Of a stretch of 64,000 nucleotides of DNA, positions 54,450 to 64,000 are shown piece by piece. This stretch comes from Shewanella sp. MTB7. GTDB lineage: Bacteria > Pseudomonadota > Gammaproteobacteria > Enterobacterales > Shewanellaceae. A program made the translations under genes and the position numbers. The notes under the pieces are model-generated. The model was not told the DNA's origin, did no database searches, and worked only from the letters and a program-made list of their open reading frames with translations. Position 1 is the stretch's first letter; each line of letters starts with the position of its first letter. The DNA lies in the NCBI RefSeq assembly GCF_027571385.1, contig NZ_CP085636.1:6055001-6119000 (forward strand), given 5' to 3'.

Positions 54450-54532
54450 CGATACTTCCTCTTGAAAAACAGTGTGCATCCTTCGCGGATGCACAAAAAT
54501 AAAATAACTAATCCATCAGTGAATATCCGCAG

Positions 54533-55756
54533 TTAACCACTTATCATGTTATTCAACTCTAAGATTGGCTGTAGGATCGCCAGCACAATAAACAGTACCA
54601 CAGCTGCCATACTCACCACTAATAGAGGCTCAAACACACCCAAAGCAATATTCACATTTGACTCGAACTCTCTGTCTTGGTTGTCTGCAGCCCGCTCCAA
54701 CATCTGCTCTAACTGACCACTCTTTTCACCCGAAGTGATCATATAGAGCATCATAGGAGGAAAAAGTTTCGTATTGGTAAGCGCTGCACCCAAACTCGTG
54801 CCTTCACGTACTCGGGCGGTCGCTTCTTCAACCGCTGCGCGTACTTTAACATTAACTAAAACCTCACTGGCAATTCGCATCGCATCCAATAGAGGTACTG
54901 CGCTCGCCGTTAAGATACTTAAGGTACGAGCAAATCGCGCAGTATTGAGTCCCTTACTGACTCGCCCTATAACTGGTAAAACAAGCAAGGATTTGTCATA
55001 CTTCATTCGATAGACAGGTTTAGTTAACATACGATTAAACAGTGCAAACAAACCGATCCCAGCACCTAAGACTAGAATGCCATAATCTCTGATAAAGTCT
55101 GATGAGGCGATCAGCAGCAAGGTCGTCCATGGCAGCTCTTGCCCCATGTGTTCAAACTGCCCCACCACTTCAGGAACTACCGCGGCGAGCAAAATAGCGA
55201 TAACACTGATAGCAACAACGGTGAGCACAACCGGATAGATCATCGCCTGGGTCATCTTGCTTTTTAATTGCTGACGACGCTCGGTGTAGTCAGCCAAACG
55301 GTTAAGCACCACTTCCAGATGGCCAGACTTTTCACCCGATGCCACCATCGCGCGATACAGATCATCGAATATATGGGGGAATTCAGCCATAGAATCGGCC
55401 AGGCTATAGCCCTCAACTACGCGGGAACGAACAGCCATAATCATACTGGCTAATCTATCTTTCTCACATTGCTGACCAACAGCTTTTAACGCTTCCTCAA
55501 CGGGAAGACCAGCAGCCACTAGTGTTGCGACTTGACGAGTGATAAGTGCCAATTCGGCAACTGAGATCCCACGTTGAAAAAAGCTCTTACCACTAGACTT
55601 AGTCTTGGTTTCTTTCTCGACAACCGGAATGATCTCCAGCGGCATCAAGCGCAGCTCTCTTAACTGACCTCGGGCGTGACGCGCCGTGTCGGCTTCCATC
55701 ACCCCTTTTTGTTGTTTACCCTTAGTATCTAACGCCTTGTATTCAAATGCTGGCAT
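54533..55756 (-). CDS. gspF: Type II secretion inner-membrane platform protein GspF
   Basis: 407 residues from MPAFEYKALDTKGK, with two T2SF repeats and three membrane segments (about 170-195, 220-240, 375-400). GGAG lies 8 nt before the ATG at 55756. Just upstream, at 55844, a near copy of the first 33 bases of this gene starts a mini-ORF (see separate entry). Confidence 0.95.
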   Translation of the reverse strand: MPAFEYKALDTKGKQQKGVMEADTARHARGQLRELRLMPLEIIPVVEKETKTKSSGKSFFQRGISVAELALITRQVATLVAAGLPVEEALKAVGQQCEKDRLASMIMAVRSRVVEGYSLADSMAEFPHIFDDLYRAMVASGEKSGHLEVVLNRLADYTERRQQLKSKMTQAMIYPVVLTVVAISVIAILLAAVVPEVVGQFEHMGQELPWTTLLLIASSDFIRDYGILVLGAGIGLFALFNRMLTKPVYRMKYDKSLLVLPVIGRVSKGLNTARFARTLSILTASAVPLLDAMRIASEVLVNVKVRAAVEEATARVREGTSLGAALTNTKLFPPMMLYMITSGEKSGQLEQMLERAADNQDREFESNVNIALGVFEPLLVVSMAAVVLFIVLAILQPILELNNMISG

Positions 55757-55844
55757 GGTAGATCTCCGCATTTAGCCATATCAGTAAAACAGAGCAAACT
55801 GATTTGTCGCTAGTATCTAAAAGCTCGTATTCAAATGCTGGCAT
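55743..55844 (-). pseudogene. Mini-ORF from a partial duplication of the gspF start
   Basis: The ATG at 55844 begins with the same 18 bases as gspF (MPAFEY), then drifts (ELLDTS versus KALDTK) and stops after 33 codons at 55743, inside the gspF gene in another frame. GAGGAGTAAAGG precedes it. It looks like a decayed tandem duplication that replaced the gspE-gspF spacer. It could couple gspF translation to gspE. Confidence 0.7.
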
Positions 55845-55847
55845 CCT

Positions 55848-57416
55848 TTACTCCTCACGGGTGACGCGCAACACTTCTTCTAAAGTCGTTTTGCCAGCCA
55901 ATACTTTGCTCATACCATCATGTCTAATACTCGGCGTTGTTTTACGTATCAGTTTCTCAATAGCAAGTTCGCCTCGTCCAGTGTGGATAAGCTCGCGAAC
56001 ATCGTCATTAACAATCAGTAATTCGTGAATACCTGTACGTCCACGGTAACCGTTGTTACCACAGTTCTTACAACCTTCGGCGCGATAGATAATTCGAGTG
56101 TCGTCTGCAGCCATACCTAATAAAACACGTTCACTCTGATCTGGGACATGCTCAGACTTACATGCTGGACACAAGGTACGGATCAATCGTTGGGCTAGCA
56201 CGCCCAAAAGACTTGATGAGACTAAAAATGGTTCTACACCCATATCCTGTAATCGAGTGATCGAACCTGATGCTGTATTGGTATGCAGTGTCGATAACAC
56301 CATGTGACCAGTCAATGATGCTTGAACGGCAATTTGCGCCGTTTCTAAATCTCGGATCTCGCCTATCATCACCACATCAGGATCTTGACGTAGAATAGCG
56401 CGCAATCCTCGGGCAAAGGTCATATCGACTTTAGTATTGACCTGAGTTTGACCTATCCCTTCAAGTTCATACTCGATAGGATCTTCTACCGTTAGAATGT
56501 TGGTATCTCTAGAGTTCAGCTCAGTTAAGCCTGCATATAACGTCGTACTTTTACCAGAACCTGTCGGGCCGGTCACCAAAATAATACCGTGGGGTTTACG
56601 AATTAACTCTTCGAACTTAACTTGCACAGCGGGGGTCATGCCCAGTTGTACCAAATCTAAGTTTCCTGCATTTTTATCAAGCAGACGCAACACCACACGT
56701 TCACCATGACTCGATGGCATAGTCGACACACGCACGTCCACGGCTCGACCCGCAATACGCAATGAGATACGACCATCTTGCGGCACTCGTTTCTCGGCAA
56801 TATCGAGACGCGCCATCACCTTAATACGAGAAACAAGCAGAGATGAAAGCTTACGGTTAGGCTTAAGCACCTCTTTAAGAACACCATCGACACGGAAGCG
56901 AACGATCAATTGCTTCTCATAGGTTTCGACATGGATATCCGATGCTTCCTCTTTAATCGCTTCCGATAGCAAGGCGTTGATCAACTTAATGATCGGTGCA
57001 TCATCGTCACCCTCTAACAGATCCTCTGTTTGAGGTAACTCTTCAGCCAAGGTAAACAGATCCATCTCATTACCAATATTTTCCATCATCTGTTGTGCTT
57101 CAGAAGAGTTCGCTTGGTAAGTCATTGTCAGTTTAGACTCAAACTCTGAAGCTGCCAGTTCAACTAATGGCAGGTTTCTACCTGAATAACGGCGCGCTTC
57201 AAGTAGCGCCGTAATAGAAGATTCATTAGTATGATACAGGGTTAGTAATTCATTTTTCTTATCCAGCACGACCTTGTAACGGTGAGCAAACGCGAAAGGC
57301 AAACGCTCCTTACTGTTAGAGTGAAACACCTCATCGGTTTCACTCTCCAAGCCCAAACCAAGTTCATCACTCACCAGAGCCAACTCATCTATCGGGGAAA
57401 TTTGAGACTCACTCAT
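55848..57416 (-). CDS. gspE: Type II secretion ATPase GspE
   Basis: 522 residues from [11 protein letters not shown]. Walker A is GPTGSGKST, with the Asp box [10 protein letters not shown], Walker [10 protein letters not shown] and the four-Cys zinc domain (CPACKSEH...CKNCG) typical of GspE/PilB. It powers pseudopilus assembly through GspL and GspF. It overlaps gspD by 8 nt. Confidence 0.96.
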   Translation of the reverse strand: MSESQISPIDELALVSDELGLGLESETDEVFHSNSKERLPFAFAHRYKVVLDKKNELLTLYHTNESSITALLEARRYSGRNLPLVELAASEFESKLTMTYQANSSEAQQMMENIGNEMDLFTLAEELPQTEDLLEGDDDAPIIKLINALLSEAIKEEASDIHVETYEKQLIVRFRVDGVLKEVLKPNRKLSSLLVSRIKVMARLDIAEKRVPQDGRISLRIAGRAVDVRVSTMPSSHGERVVLRLLDKNAGNLDLVQLGMTPAVQVKFEELIRKPHGIILVTGPTGSGKSTTLYAGLTELNSRDTNILTVEDPIEYELEGIGQTQVNTKVDMTFARGLRAILRQDPDVVMIGEIRDLETAQIAVQASLTGHMVLSTLHTNTASGSITRLQDMGVEPFLVSSSLLGVLAQRLIRTLCPACKSEHVPDQSERVLLGMAADDTRIIYRAEGCKNCGNNGYRGRTGIHELLIVNDDVRELIHTGRGELAIEKLIRKTTPSIRHDGMSKVLAGKTTLEEVLRVTREE

Positions 57417-59556
57417 TGGCATTATCTTCGGTAGACACGACTTCGCTTACAGCTTTAACATTATTACTCTCGGAAATAGTCTTCAAAGCAGGATCCGTTT
57501 GACGCATCTTAGTCTCTAAACCTTTCCCCTCTTTATAACGCTCGAGAATCTCATTCACTTCTGGCGGTAGATACTCGGACTGATTCCATTCTTCGAGTAC
57601 AGGCACATCACTATTTGGCATTAAATTAATCCCACGTTCCTGCTGCTCTAACTGTATCGCTCTGAAATAGTTATATTTACGACCTGCTATACCTTCCATT
57701 GTGATGCCATCACGTATAATGGTTGGCTTGATAAATACCATTAAGTTGGTTTTTTTCTTACCACTCGATGAAGACTTGAACAGGTGACCAATAAGTGGAA
57801 GATCACCGAGGAAAGGCACTTTCTGCACACTCTCCTGTACTTCTTCTTTGATCAAACCACCTAGAACTATAATTTGCCCCGAATCAGCCATCACTGTGGT
57901 AGTAAGGCGACGAGTCGCGAACGTCACATCGACGCCTGTTTTGCCGTTAATGCCTGACACTTCCTGTTCAATCGTCAGCTTAACAGAATTACCTTCGTTA
58001 ATTTGAGGCACAACTTTAAGCTTAACGCCCACCTCTTTACGTTCAACCGTTTGAAACGGATTACTGTTACCGTTACTTGAGTTTTGGCTACCCGTAAGAA
58101 TAGGCACTTCATCACCAACGATAAACGACGCTTCTTGGTTATCCAATGTGGTGATAGAAGGTGTTGCTAATACGTTTGATTTGGTATCACTCGACACTGC
58201 TTGGATAAGCGCACCGAAATCGCCCATGGCCACACCCCATGCCATGCCATTAACTTTACCGAGTGCCTGAGCAAGTAAGGTAATGTCGCCCGGCGTGTCT
58301 GGATTATCTGTACATTCTTTGTTATCACCAGCGCCACTACACGTCTGCGATGCTTTTTGATCCCTTGCGCTCCATACACCAGCACCTATCTCACCGATCG
58401 TCGGACCTAAATTATTAAACTGAGTACCACCACCGGCAGTCGTAGCCCACTGTATGCCAAAACCAACATCATCACCTTCGGCCACTTCCACAATAATCGC
58501 TTCGACTAAGACTTGTGCTCGGCGAATATCTAATTGATTAATAACACTTTCAATAGTACGCATCTGATCCGGCTCTGCACTGATCACCAATGCATTAGTG
58601 TCATTGTGAGCCATGATGTTGATCTCGTTACGGCGTTTCTTCCCTCCTTGAGCCCCACCATCTTTATCGCTCACTAATTGCTCAGCAAAACCGGTGAGCA
58701 CTTCGACGAGATCTTCAGCGCTTGCATATCGTAAATAGCGAACTTTAGTATTACCTGTACTGGCCTGCTCAGCATCGAGCTTTTTAATCAAAGAGACGAC
58801 GCGCAGGCGGCTCTTTTCATCACCGCTAACAATCACTGCGTTCATACGTTCATCAGCCACCACTTTCGGTGCTTGCCCCGGCATTTGAGACTTGTTGCCA
58901 GTCGAACGATATAGCGCATCGATGATGCGCACTATCTCGCCTGCTGACGCAAACTCAAGTGGCACAACCTGAACTTCGGTATCACCTTGTTTATCGACGC
59001 GGCGAACAATCTCAACTAACTTGTTCACTACCGCTGCACGGCCAGAGATCATCAGCACATTCGAGGGATCATAGTTAACAACATTGCCGCCACCGGCATT
59101 ATCATTAAGTTGACGCAGCAAAGGTGCCAGCTGCTTAGCTTCGGTATTATAGAGGGCAACAATTCGAGTCACCATCTCATCACCTAAGCCTGGCGTCTCA
59201 TCATCAGCCACACGAATAGCCGCGGTTTTAGCGTCTTTATCCTTGATAACCTTGATGATGTTGTTATCCATCTCGACGACAGCATAACCATAAACCTGAA
59301 GCACATTGAGGAAGAATTGATAATACTGCTCATCGTCAAGTAGATCATAACTGCGGACGTTGATTTTGCCGCGGACGGTCGGGTCGACAATGATGGTTCT
59401 GCTGAGATTTTTACCAACTATGTTGATAAACTCCTGAATGTCAGTTCCTTTAAAATTAGCCGCATATTGCTCTGACCAAGCCAAAGGAGGTACGAGTAAC
59501 GACGCTCCCATCACAATCCCTGCGATTAATTTCCTGCGAATATTCTTCTTATTCAT
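57409..59556 (-). CDS. gspD: Type II secretion outer-membrane secretin GspD
   Basis: 715 residues. A signal peptide (about 1-29, ending LAWSEQ), N0 to N3 domains, and the secretin core with VPLLGDIP-like [16 protein letters not shown] and the S domain at the C-terminus. Forms the 15-subunit outer-membrane channel. Follows gspC; no GspS pilotin gene in the window. Confidence 0.96.
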   Translation of the reverse strand: MNKKNIRRKLIAGIVMGASLLVPPLAWSEQYAANFKGTDIQEFINIVGKNLSRTIIVDPTVRGKINVRSYDLLDDEQYYQFFLNVLQVYGYAVVEMDNNIIKVIKDKDAKTAAIRVADDETPGLGDEMVTRIVALYNTEAKQLAPLLRQLNDNAGGGNVVNYDPSNVLMISGRAAVVNKLVEIVRRVDKQGDTEVQVVPLEFASAGEIVRIIDALYRSTGNKSQMPGQAPKVVADERMNAVIVSGDEKSRLRVVSLIKKLDAEQASTGNTKVRYLRYASAEDLVEVLTGFAEQLVSDKDGGAQGGKKRRNEINIMAHNDTNALVISAEPDQMRTIESVINQLDIRRAQVLVEAIIVEVAEGDDVGFGIQWATTAGGGTQFNNLGPTIGEIGAGVWSARDQKASQTCSGAGDNKECTDNPDTPGDITLLAQALGKVNGMAWGVAMGDFGALIQAVSSDTKSNVLATPSITTLDNQEASFIVGDEVPILTGSQNSSNGNSNPFQTVERKEVGVKLKVVPQINEGNSVKLTIEQEVSGINGKTGVDVTFATRRLTTTVMADSGQIIVLGGLIKEEVQESVQKVPFLGDLPLIGHLFKSSSSGKKKTNLMVFIKPTIIRDGITMEGIAGRKYNYFRAIQLEQQERGINLMPNSDVPVLEEWNQSEYLPPEVNEILERYKEGKGLETKMRQTDPALKTISESNNVKAVSEVVSTEDNANE

Positions 59557-59628
59557 TTTAACTTCCCATAAAACCTAAGCTGTGTGGCGAATTCAATTAT
59601 TATCAGTAATAACTTTCAAGGCGTAGTA

Positions 59629-60537
59629 TTAATTTGGCAAACTAAACATTATCTCAACCAGTTGTCCATCTCGTTCGACCATCAAAGAGATCTCTGTTAA
59701 TTCTGGCAACTGTGCCATCACCTCTAGCGCCTGAGTCATCTCGGTAAGATCATAACCATTGATCGATTTAGCCAGATCATTGGCCTTCAAACCCGCCTTT
59801 TCAAACAAACCTCTATCTTTACCAGCATTTAAACGGTAACCCTGTAACGTCCCCTCTCTCTGCACAGGCGAGATAGCTAAGTAATCGGTCAGTTTACTTG
59901 GATCGGCTAAGAGCTCATCTCTAGATGCCAATACTTCTTTAGCAAATTCACTGTTTTTACGCCTATCTACTTTGCGTATTGATTTCGCTTGCTGTAACTG
60001 CTTATTTGCAAAACCATTAGTGTCATAATCTAAACCGTCTAACATCAAGGTTTCATAGCGGCCACTATTAGTAATAATGATGCGATCGGCATACACCTCT
60101 TTCAATGATGCTGACGTGCCTTTAATTTTATCTCCCAAGCCATAGGTATCTTGACTGCCACTCGACGCAATCACCGCCAAGCCTTTCTGTTGAGAAGTCG
60201 AGGCTACAACGCCTGTCAATTGAATTGATAGAGAGGTTTTAGGTGCATCGGTAATTTGTTCTTCAACAGGGGCGATTTTTGGCTTACTTGAAGCCTCATC
60301 AGCCCGACCAAAGAGTGATAATGCCTGTAATTGAGAAACACTAACATGCTTACCCTTGCTGATACTCTCAGGGGTAGGATGCCAATTTGAGGCTAGCTCG
60401 GAGGTAGGAACTAACTTCCATGTAATTTGAGCTAAAAGGTAAAGGACAATAATCAAACCGACCCAAAAAACACTTGTGCTCAAAGGCTTATGCGGAATAT
60501 CTGAAGCCTTATTTATAACTTTATCTAATAAATCCAT
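59629..60537 (-). CDS. gspC: Type II secretion inner-membrane protein GspC
   Basis: 302 residues. One membrane segment (VFWVGLIIVLYLLAQITWKL, about 24-43), the HR domain that binds the N0 of GspD (about 95-175) and a C-terminal PDZ domain (about 210-300). First gene of the operon; about 260 bp upstream separate it from divergent hslR. Confidence 0.95.
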   Translation of the reverse strand: MDLLDKVINKASDIPHKPLSTSVFWVGLIIVLYLLAQITWKLVPTSELASNWHPTPESISKGKHVSVSQLQALSLFGRADEASSKPKIAPVEEQITDAPKTSLSIQLTGVVASTSQQKGLAVIASSGSQDTYGLGDKIKGTSASLKEVYADRIIITNSGRYETLMLDGLDYDTNGFANKQLQQAKSIRKVDRRKNSEFAKEVLASRDELLADPSKLTDYLAISPVQREGTLQGYRLNAGKDRGLFEKAGLKANDLAKSINGYDLTEMTQALEVMAQLPELTEISLMVERDGQLVEIMFSLPN

Positions 60538-60794
60538 ATTAATGTGGACCCTCTACACAGGTCTCTGTTCTGATTAAGATAATTTAGCGAATACTGACCT
60601 ATGCTAACCTACACTGTTAATGCCAACAAGCCCACAACATTAGCTTTATTGGCGAAAAGAGCCCTGATATACTAACTTTACACGCCGATGAGTGTGTGAA
60701 GCTAATCGCTATAATAGGCTATTGCCTTTATGATTAGCTATTTTATTACTCAGCTTGTGAGCTCAGCCATCTTTAATACCACTATGGAGACTCG

Positions 60795-61193
60795 ATGACC
60801 AAGCCCCCCAAAGAAATAACCTCAGTTCGCCTAGATAAATGGCTTTGGGCTGCTCGTTTCTATAAGACGCGAGCTATCGCAAAAGAGATGATTAATGGTG
60901 GTAAAGTTCATTACAATGGACAACGTGCCAAATCCAGTAAGACCGCAGAACTGGATGCTGTCATAAAGTTAAGACAGGGACATGACGAAAAAGAGATCGT
61001 CATAAAAAAACTGTCGGAACAGAGACAAAAAGCAGCTGAGGCCCAAACTTTATACTATGAAACCCCCGAAAGTATAGTGAAACGTGAAACCTATGCCGAA
61101 GCAAGACGGTTAAATATACTGAACAATCCAGCGCCTGACCATAAACCGGATAAGAAACAACGTCGTCAGCTAATACGTTTCAAAGAAGGCTAA
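60795..61193 (+). CDS. hslR: Ribosome-associated heat shock protein Hsp15
   Basis: 132 residues. S4 RNA-binding domain at 8-70 (VRLDKWLWAARFYKTRAIAK) with the Arg/Lys-rich C-terminus. Hsp15 recycles 50S subunits that carry a blocked nascent chain. Followed by hslO as in E. coli. Confidence 0.95.
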   Translation: MTKPPKEITSVRLDKWLWAARFYKTRAIAKEMINGGKVHYNGQRAKSSKTAELDAVIKLRQGHDEKEIVIKKLSEQRQKAAEAQTLYYETPESIVKRETYAEARRLNILNNPAPDHKPDKKQRRQLIRFKEG

Positions 61194-61305
61194 GGCTTAA
61201 TACCTATTCAAGCTGAATCGACTGAGATAACTCTACAGACTCAGCTAAACTGATTTGGGCACACCTTGAGCCCCGATAAATACCGAATGTAATTGTGAGA
61301 CAGAT

Positions 61306-62166
61306 ATGAGTAAAGATAATTTACACCGCTACCTATTTGAGAATGCCGACGTCCGTGGTGAGTTGGTGCAACTTGAGAAGAGTTACCAAGAGGTCATTTC
61401 GGCCCACGATTACCCACCTCAAATTCAGTGTTTACTGGGCCAATTGCTTGCTGCGACGTCCTTGTTAACCGCAACCCTAAAATTCAGCGGCGACATCAGC
61501 GTACAACTGCAAGGCGATGGTCCGGTATCATTAGCTGTGATTAACGGTGATAATCTACAGCAACTTCGTGGGGTAGCCCGTTTCAAAGACGAACTGATCG
61601 ATGATAGTGATCTGCAGCAACTATTTGGTAAGGGTCATATGGTGATCACCTTAAGTCCGACTAAAGGGGAGCGTTATCAAGGTGTTGTTGCGCTAGACAA
61701 ACCCACTTTAGCCGCTTGCCTTGAGGAGTACTTCGCTCAATCAGAGCAGCTACCAACCTCGATATACTTATTTGCTAACGGTAAGCAGGCCGCAGGTATG
61801 TTACTGCAAGTGTTGCCAAGTGAAGGCGATCATCACGCTCAATTTGAGCACTTGGAACAATTAACTGCCACCGTAAAAGCTGAAGAGTTATTTGAACTTG
61901 AAGCCGAAGAGGTGTTACACCGTCTCTATCATCAAGAAGAGGTTCGTCTATTCGATCCAGTAGCTGTAACCTTTTTATGCACCTGTACTCGTGAACGCAG
62001 TGCCTCTGCGATACGCACAGTACCTCGAGAAGAGATCGAATCTATCCTAGCTGAAATGGGTAAAATTGATATGGATTGTGAATACTGCAACACCAACTAC
62101 AGCTTTGACTCAATTGATGTAGCAGCGATTTTCAACAACACACAAACACCTAAGACGAAACATTAA
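61306..62166 (+). CDS. hslO: Redox-regulated chaperone Hsp33
   Basis: 286 residues. The C-terminal redox switch has CTC (about 224-226) and CEYC (about 256-259), which bind zinc when reduced and form disulfides on oxidation, turning the holdase on. The N-terminal fold begins [19 protein letters not shown]. Length and neighbours are standard. Confidence 0.96.
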   Translation: MSKDNLHRYLFENADVRGELVQLEKSYQEVISAHDYPPQIQCLLGQLLAATSLLTATLKFSGDISVQLQGDGPVSLAVINGDNLQQLRGVARFKDELIDDSDLQQLFGKGHMVITLSPTKGERYQGVVALDKPTLAACLEEYFAQSEQLPTSIYLFANGKQAAGMLLQVLPSEGDHHAQFEHLEQLTATVKAEELFELEAEEVLHRLYHQEEVRLFDPVAVTFLCTCTRERSASAIRTVPREEIESILAEMGKIDMDCEYCNTNYSFDSIDVAAIFNNTQTPKTKH

Positions 62167-62259
62167 TCTCAACATAAAATATTGATAACACAAAAAATTT
62201 ATCACCTTGACCTACATGGACCTAGGAAATGCTAAATGATGAATGGAACATCATAGGCC

Positions 62260-62389
62260 CATGGTAAATCTTCATAAGTGTTCCAGACACAACGAAGATT
62301 TATGACCGTCCATGGTAAATCTTCATAAGTGTTCCAGACACAACGAAGATTTATGACCGTCCATGGTAAATCTTCATAAGTGTTCCTAA
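62260..62389. repeat. 51-bp tandem repeats with internal stem-loop, 2.5 copies
   Basis: The unit starts CATGGTAAATCTTCATAAGT at 62260, 62311 and 62362, exact 51-bp steps. Each full unit has TAAATCTTC and GAAGATTTA as 9-bp inverted arms (62265-62273 with 62294-62302; 62316-62324 with 62345-62353), and inner GTGT/ACAC. The third copy breaks off before its right arm. Not a CRISPR, as no spacers exist. Confidence 0.9.
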
Positions 62390-62392
62390 CAC

Positions 62393-62421
62393 AAAAAAGC
62401 AGCTCAATGAGCTGCTTTTTT
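62393..62421. terminator. Bidirectional terminator between hslO and the antiporter gene
   Basis: AAAAAAGCAGCTCA pairs with TGAGCTGCTTTTTT. A perfect stem flanked by A and T runs serves both convergent genes. Confidence 0.92.
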
Positions 62422-62438
62422 GTCCGTTATTTCTATAT

Positions 62439-64000
62439 TCAATAGAGCACCATCGTCAAATAACCTAGAACCAGTACTATCATGGAAGTTAACGCATAGG
62501 GCACCGGATAGCCTATAGCTGGCATATCCGTTTGACACACATCCTGAGCCCCTTTTAATGCCGGCGTACTATTACGACCACCGGCACACGCCCCCGCCAA
62601 AATAGCAGGGTTCATCTTGCGGAAATACAGACCATAAAGCCAACCAAGTAATGGAGGCACTAAGGCTGCTGTCAGCCCTAGAGCTGCAATTTTGATAACC
62701 ACAATACCTTGGAATGAAGCTAAAATTTTAGGACCCACCGTTGCCGCTAATACCGCCACAAACAGACTCAAGCCTATATCTTGCAAGAAGCTACGAGCAC
62801 CTTCACTCATGGGGCCACCAAAAGCCGGATTACGAGTTCGCAAAAATGAGAAAATGATCCCGGTTAACATACACCCCGCAGACGTCCCTAGTGCAAATGG
62901 AATGCCGCCTAAAGTGACACTTAAATGACCACAGATATAACCAATCAGTAGTGACAGTGCCAGATAGAAAGTCTCTGTCAACGTGCTCTCTACAATCGGG
63001 TTACTGTTGAGTTTCATCGCTGTCTGATTAACGCACCAATCTGAGCCAGCCACACGGAGTACATCCCCTACCTCAATCACAGTCAGAGGCAAAATGGGTA
63101 ACTGATGACCTTGTCTAAACATTGCTTTAAGGTAGATACCAAAACCAATTTTTTTACTCATCTCTTCGATAGTTTGACCAATATATACCGACTTACCTAG
63201 ATGAATATCCGCCACCTCAATATCTACATTACGAGCTCTAGGTTCATCAACCTCAACACCAACGATAGATTCACCACCTTGGATCAATACATGATAATCA
63301 CCACGCACACCGATAATATCACCTAGTTCTAACTGTGGATGATCAGCAGCATCAAACACCTTATCCCCGCGAACCACCTTAAGGATTGCGGCATGGGGAT
63401 AACGATGAAATAGCGCTTCGACACTCTGACCGACCAACTCTTGATGGTCGACCCTATAGGCTCGAATATCTAAGGGCAACACACCTAAATTAGAGAAACC
63501 ACTGGTACTGGGTAGCGCCTCTGTATCACCACCACTACCAAATTCAGCCTCAGCATCTTTACCCGCCTTAACCGGATCGATGCCGAACATGGCAGGAAGA
63601 TACTTGATAAATAAGATGATAAATACGCTCGAGAGAACATAACTAATGGCATAACCCGCAGCGATATTGGCACTAACCTGATCCAGTGTCATCCCCGCTG
63701 GCGCTTTAAATGCACCAGAATTAATAGCGGACTGAGCGACCCCCATCACAGCGGTGACCGTATAACTGCCAGAGATGATCCCTGCCGCATAACCAGGTGC
63801 TAAACCCAATAACTTTGAACCAAAGAAAACGATAAGAAAATTACTGAACACAACGATGATGCCGATCACAACAAAATCCAATCCACCTCTCGCTAAACCT
63901 GAGAAAAACTGCGGTCCCACTTTCATTCCAATAGCATACATAAACATCATCAGAAAAATATCAGAGACCAATCCAGGCGCATCAATTCTTAAGCCGTAAA
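62439..64000 (-). CDS. AspT/YidE/YbjL-family antiporter, N-terminus beyond the window
   Basis: Over 519 residues are visible and the frame is open to base 64000 (upstream of the TTG at 63971 it reads GLRIDAPG). Family layout: hydrophobic halves at both ends and a central soluble part with two TrkA-C/RCK_C-like domains (about 175-340). Motifs such as GxKxGPQFF and GACAGGRNSTPAL are typical of aspartate-alanine exchangers and YidE-type transporters. Substrate unknown; the name AspT is a family name only. Confidence 0.85.
   Translation of the reverse strand, partial: YGLRIDAPGLVSDIFLMMFMYAIGMKVGPQFFSGLARGGLDFVVIGIIVVFSNFLIVFFGSKLLGLAPGYAAGIISGSYTVTAVMGVAQSAINSGAFKAPAGMTLDQVSANIAAGYAISYVLSSVFIILFIKYLPAMFGIDPVKAGKDAEAEFGSGGDTEALPSTSGFSNLGVLPLDIRAYRVDHQELVGQSVEALFHRYPHAAILKVVRGDKVFDAADHPQLELGDIIGVRGDYHVLIQGGESIVGVEVDEPRARNVDIEVADIHLGKSVYIGQTIEEMSKKIGFGIYLKAMFRQGHQLPILPLTVIEVGDVLRVAGSDWCVNQTAMKLNSNPIVESTLTETFYLALSLLIGYICGHLSVTLGGIPFALGTSAGCMLTGIIFSFLRTRNPAFGGPMSEGARSFLQDIGLSLFVAVLAATVGPKILASFQGIVVIKIAALGLTAALVPPLLGWLYGLYFRKMNPAILAGACAGGRNSTPALKGAQDVCQTDMPAIGYPVPYALTSMIVLVLGYLTMVLY

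Noticed and set aside
62260..62389. Possible CRISPR array
   Set aside because: The repeats are direct tandem copies without spacers, and no cas genes are in the window.

Overview
The window looks like a Shewanella-type gammaproteobacterial chromosome. The 16S rRNA with a GAU tRNA-Ile behind it, the gene set hslR-hslO, gspC-N, cysQ, nudE, selD-selU, and the fabR/desaturase pair with a FabR-type operator all fit. I infer the genus; I could not search databases.

Layout. (1) 1-2567: start of an rRNA operon on the minus strand (partial tRNA-Ile, 16S, leader with boxA, two strong promoters). (2) 2568-9475: host genes: a membrane-anchored RRM protein, murI, trmA, fabR and a divergent fatty-acid desaturase, then selD-selU for selenium tRNA modification. 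(3) 9494-43166: a P2-like prophage of about 33.7 kb, inserted in what was a shared bidirectional terminator between selU and a convergent MFS transporter gene. It holds an integrase, a repressor and Cox-like switch, an early operon of small unknown genes joined by 4-base overlaps, a DnaQ-like exonuclease and a frameshifted gpA replication endonuclease. A minus-strand late block runs from scaffold and capsid through tail sheath, tube, lysis genes and tape measure to baseplate and fibre. The terminase/portal operon reads on the plus strand, followed by extra structural genes, an Ogr-type activator and a Com-like protein overlapping a DNA methyltransferase. (4) 43187-47090: host MFS transporter, GNAT, cysQ, nudE and yrfG-like genes. 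(5) 47091-48649: an accessory patch with repeats and one unrecognised gene. (6) 48650-60537: the complete type II secretion operon gspC to gspN. (7) 60795-64000: hslR, hslO, a cluster of 51-bp repeats and a truncated AspT/YidE-family antiporter.

How it works together. The prophage has integration, control, replication, packaging, head, tail and lysis functions and may be nearly intact, but its A gene is split by a -1 frameshift, which would block replication if it is not a sequence error. The methyltransferase sits under an apparent Com-type translational switch, as mom does in phage Mu. In the host part, GspJ carries an unusual in-frame 15-bp minisatellite, and the gspE-gspF junction holds a decayed duplication of the gspF start that makes a leader mini-ORF. 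The most unusual signals are the Com-methyltransferase overlap, the att site inside a terminator, the shared 10-bp phased repeats at the att arm and the lysogeny switch, the hairpin-rich 620-bp gap in the prophage, the Ig-like domain on the capsid protein, and the two gsp anomalies.
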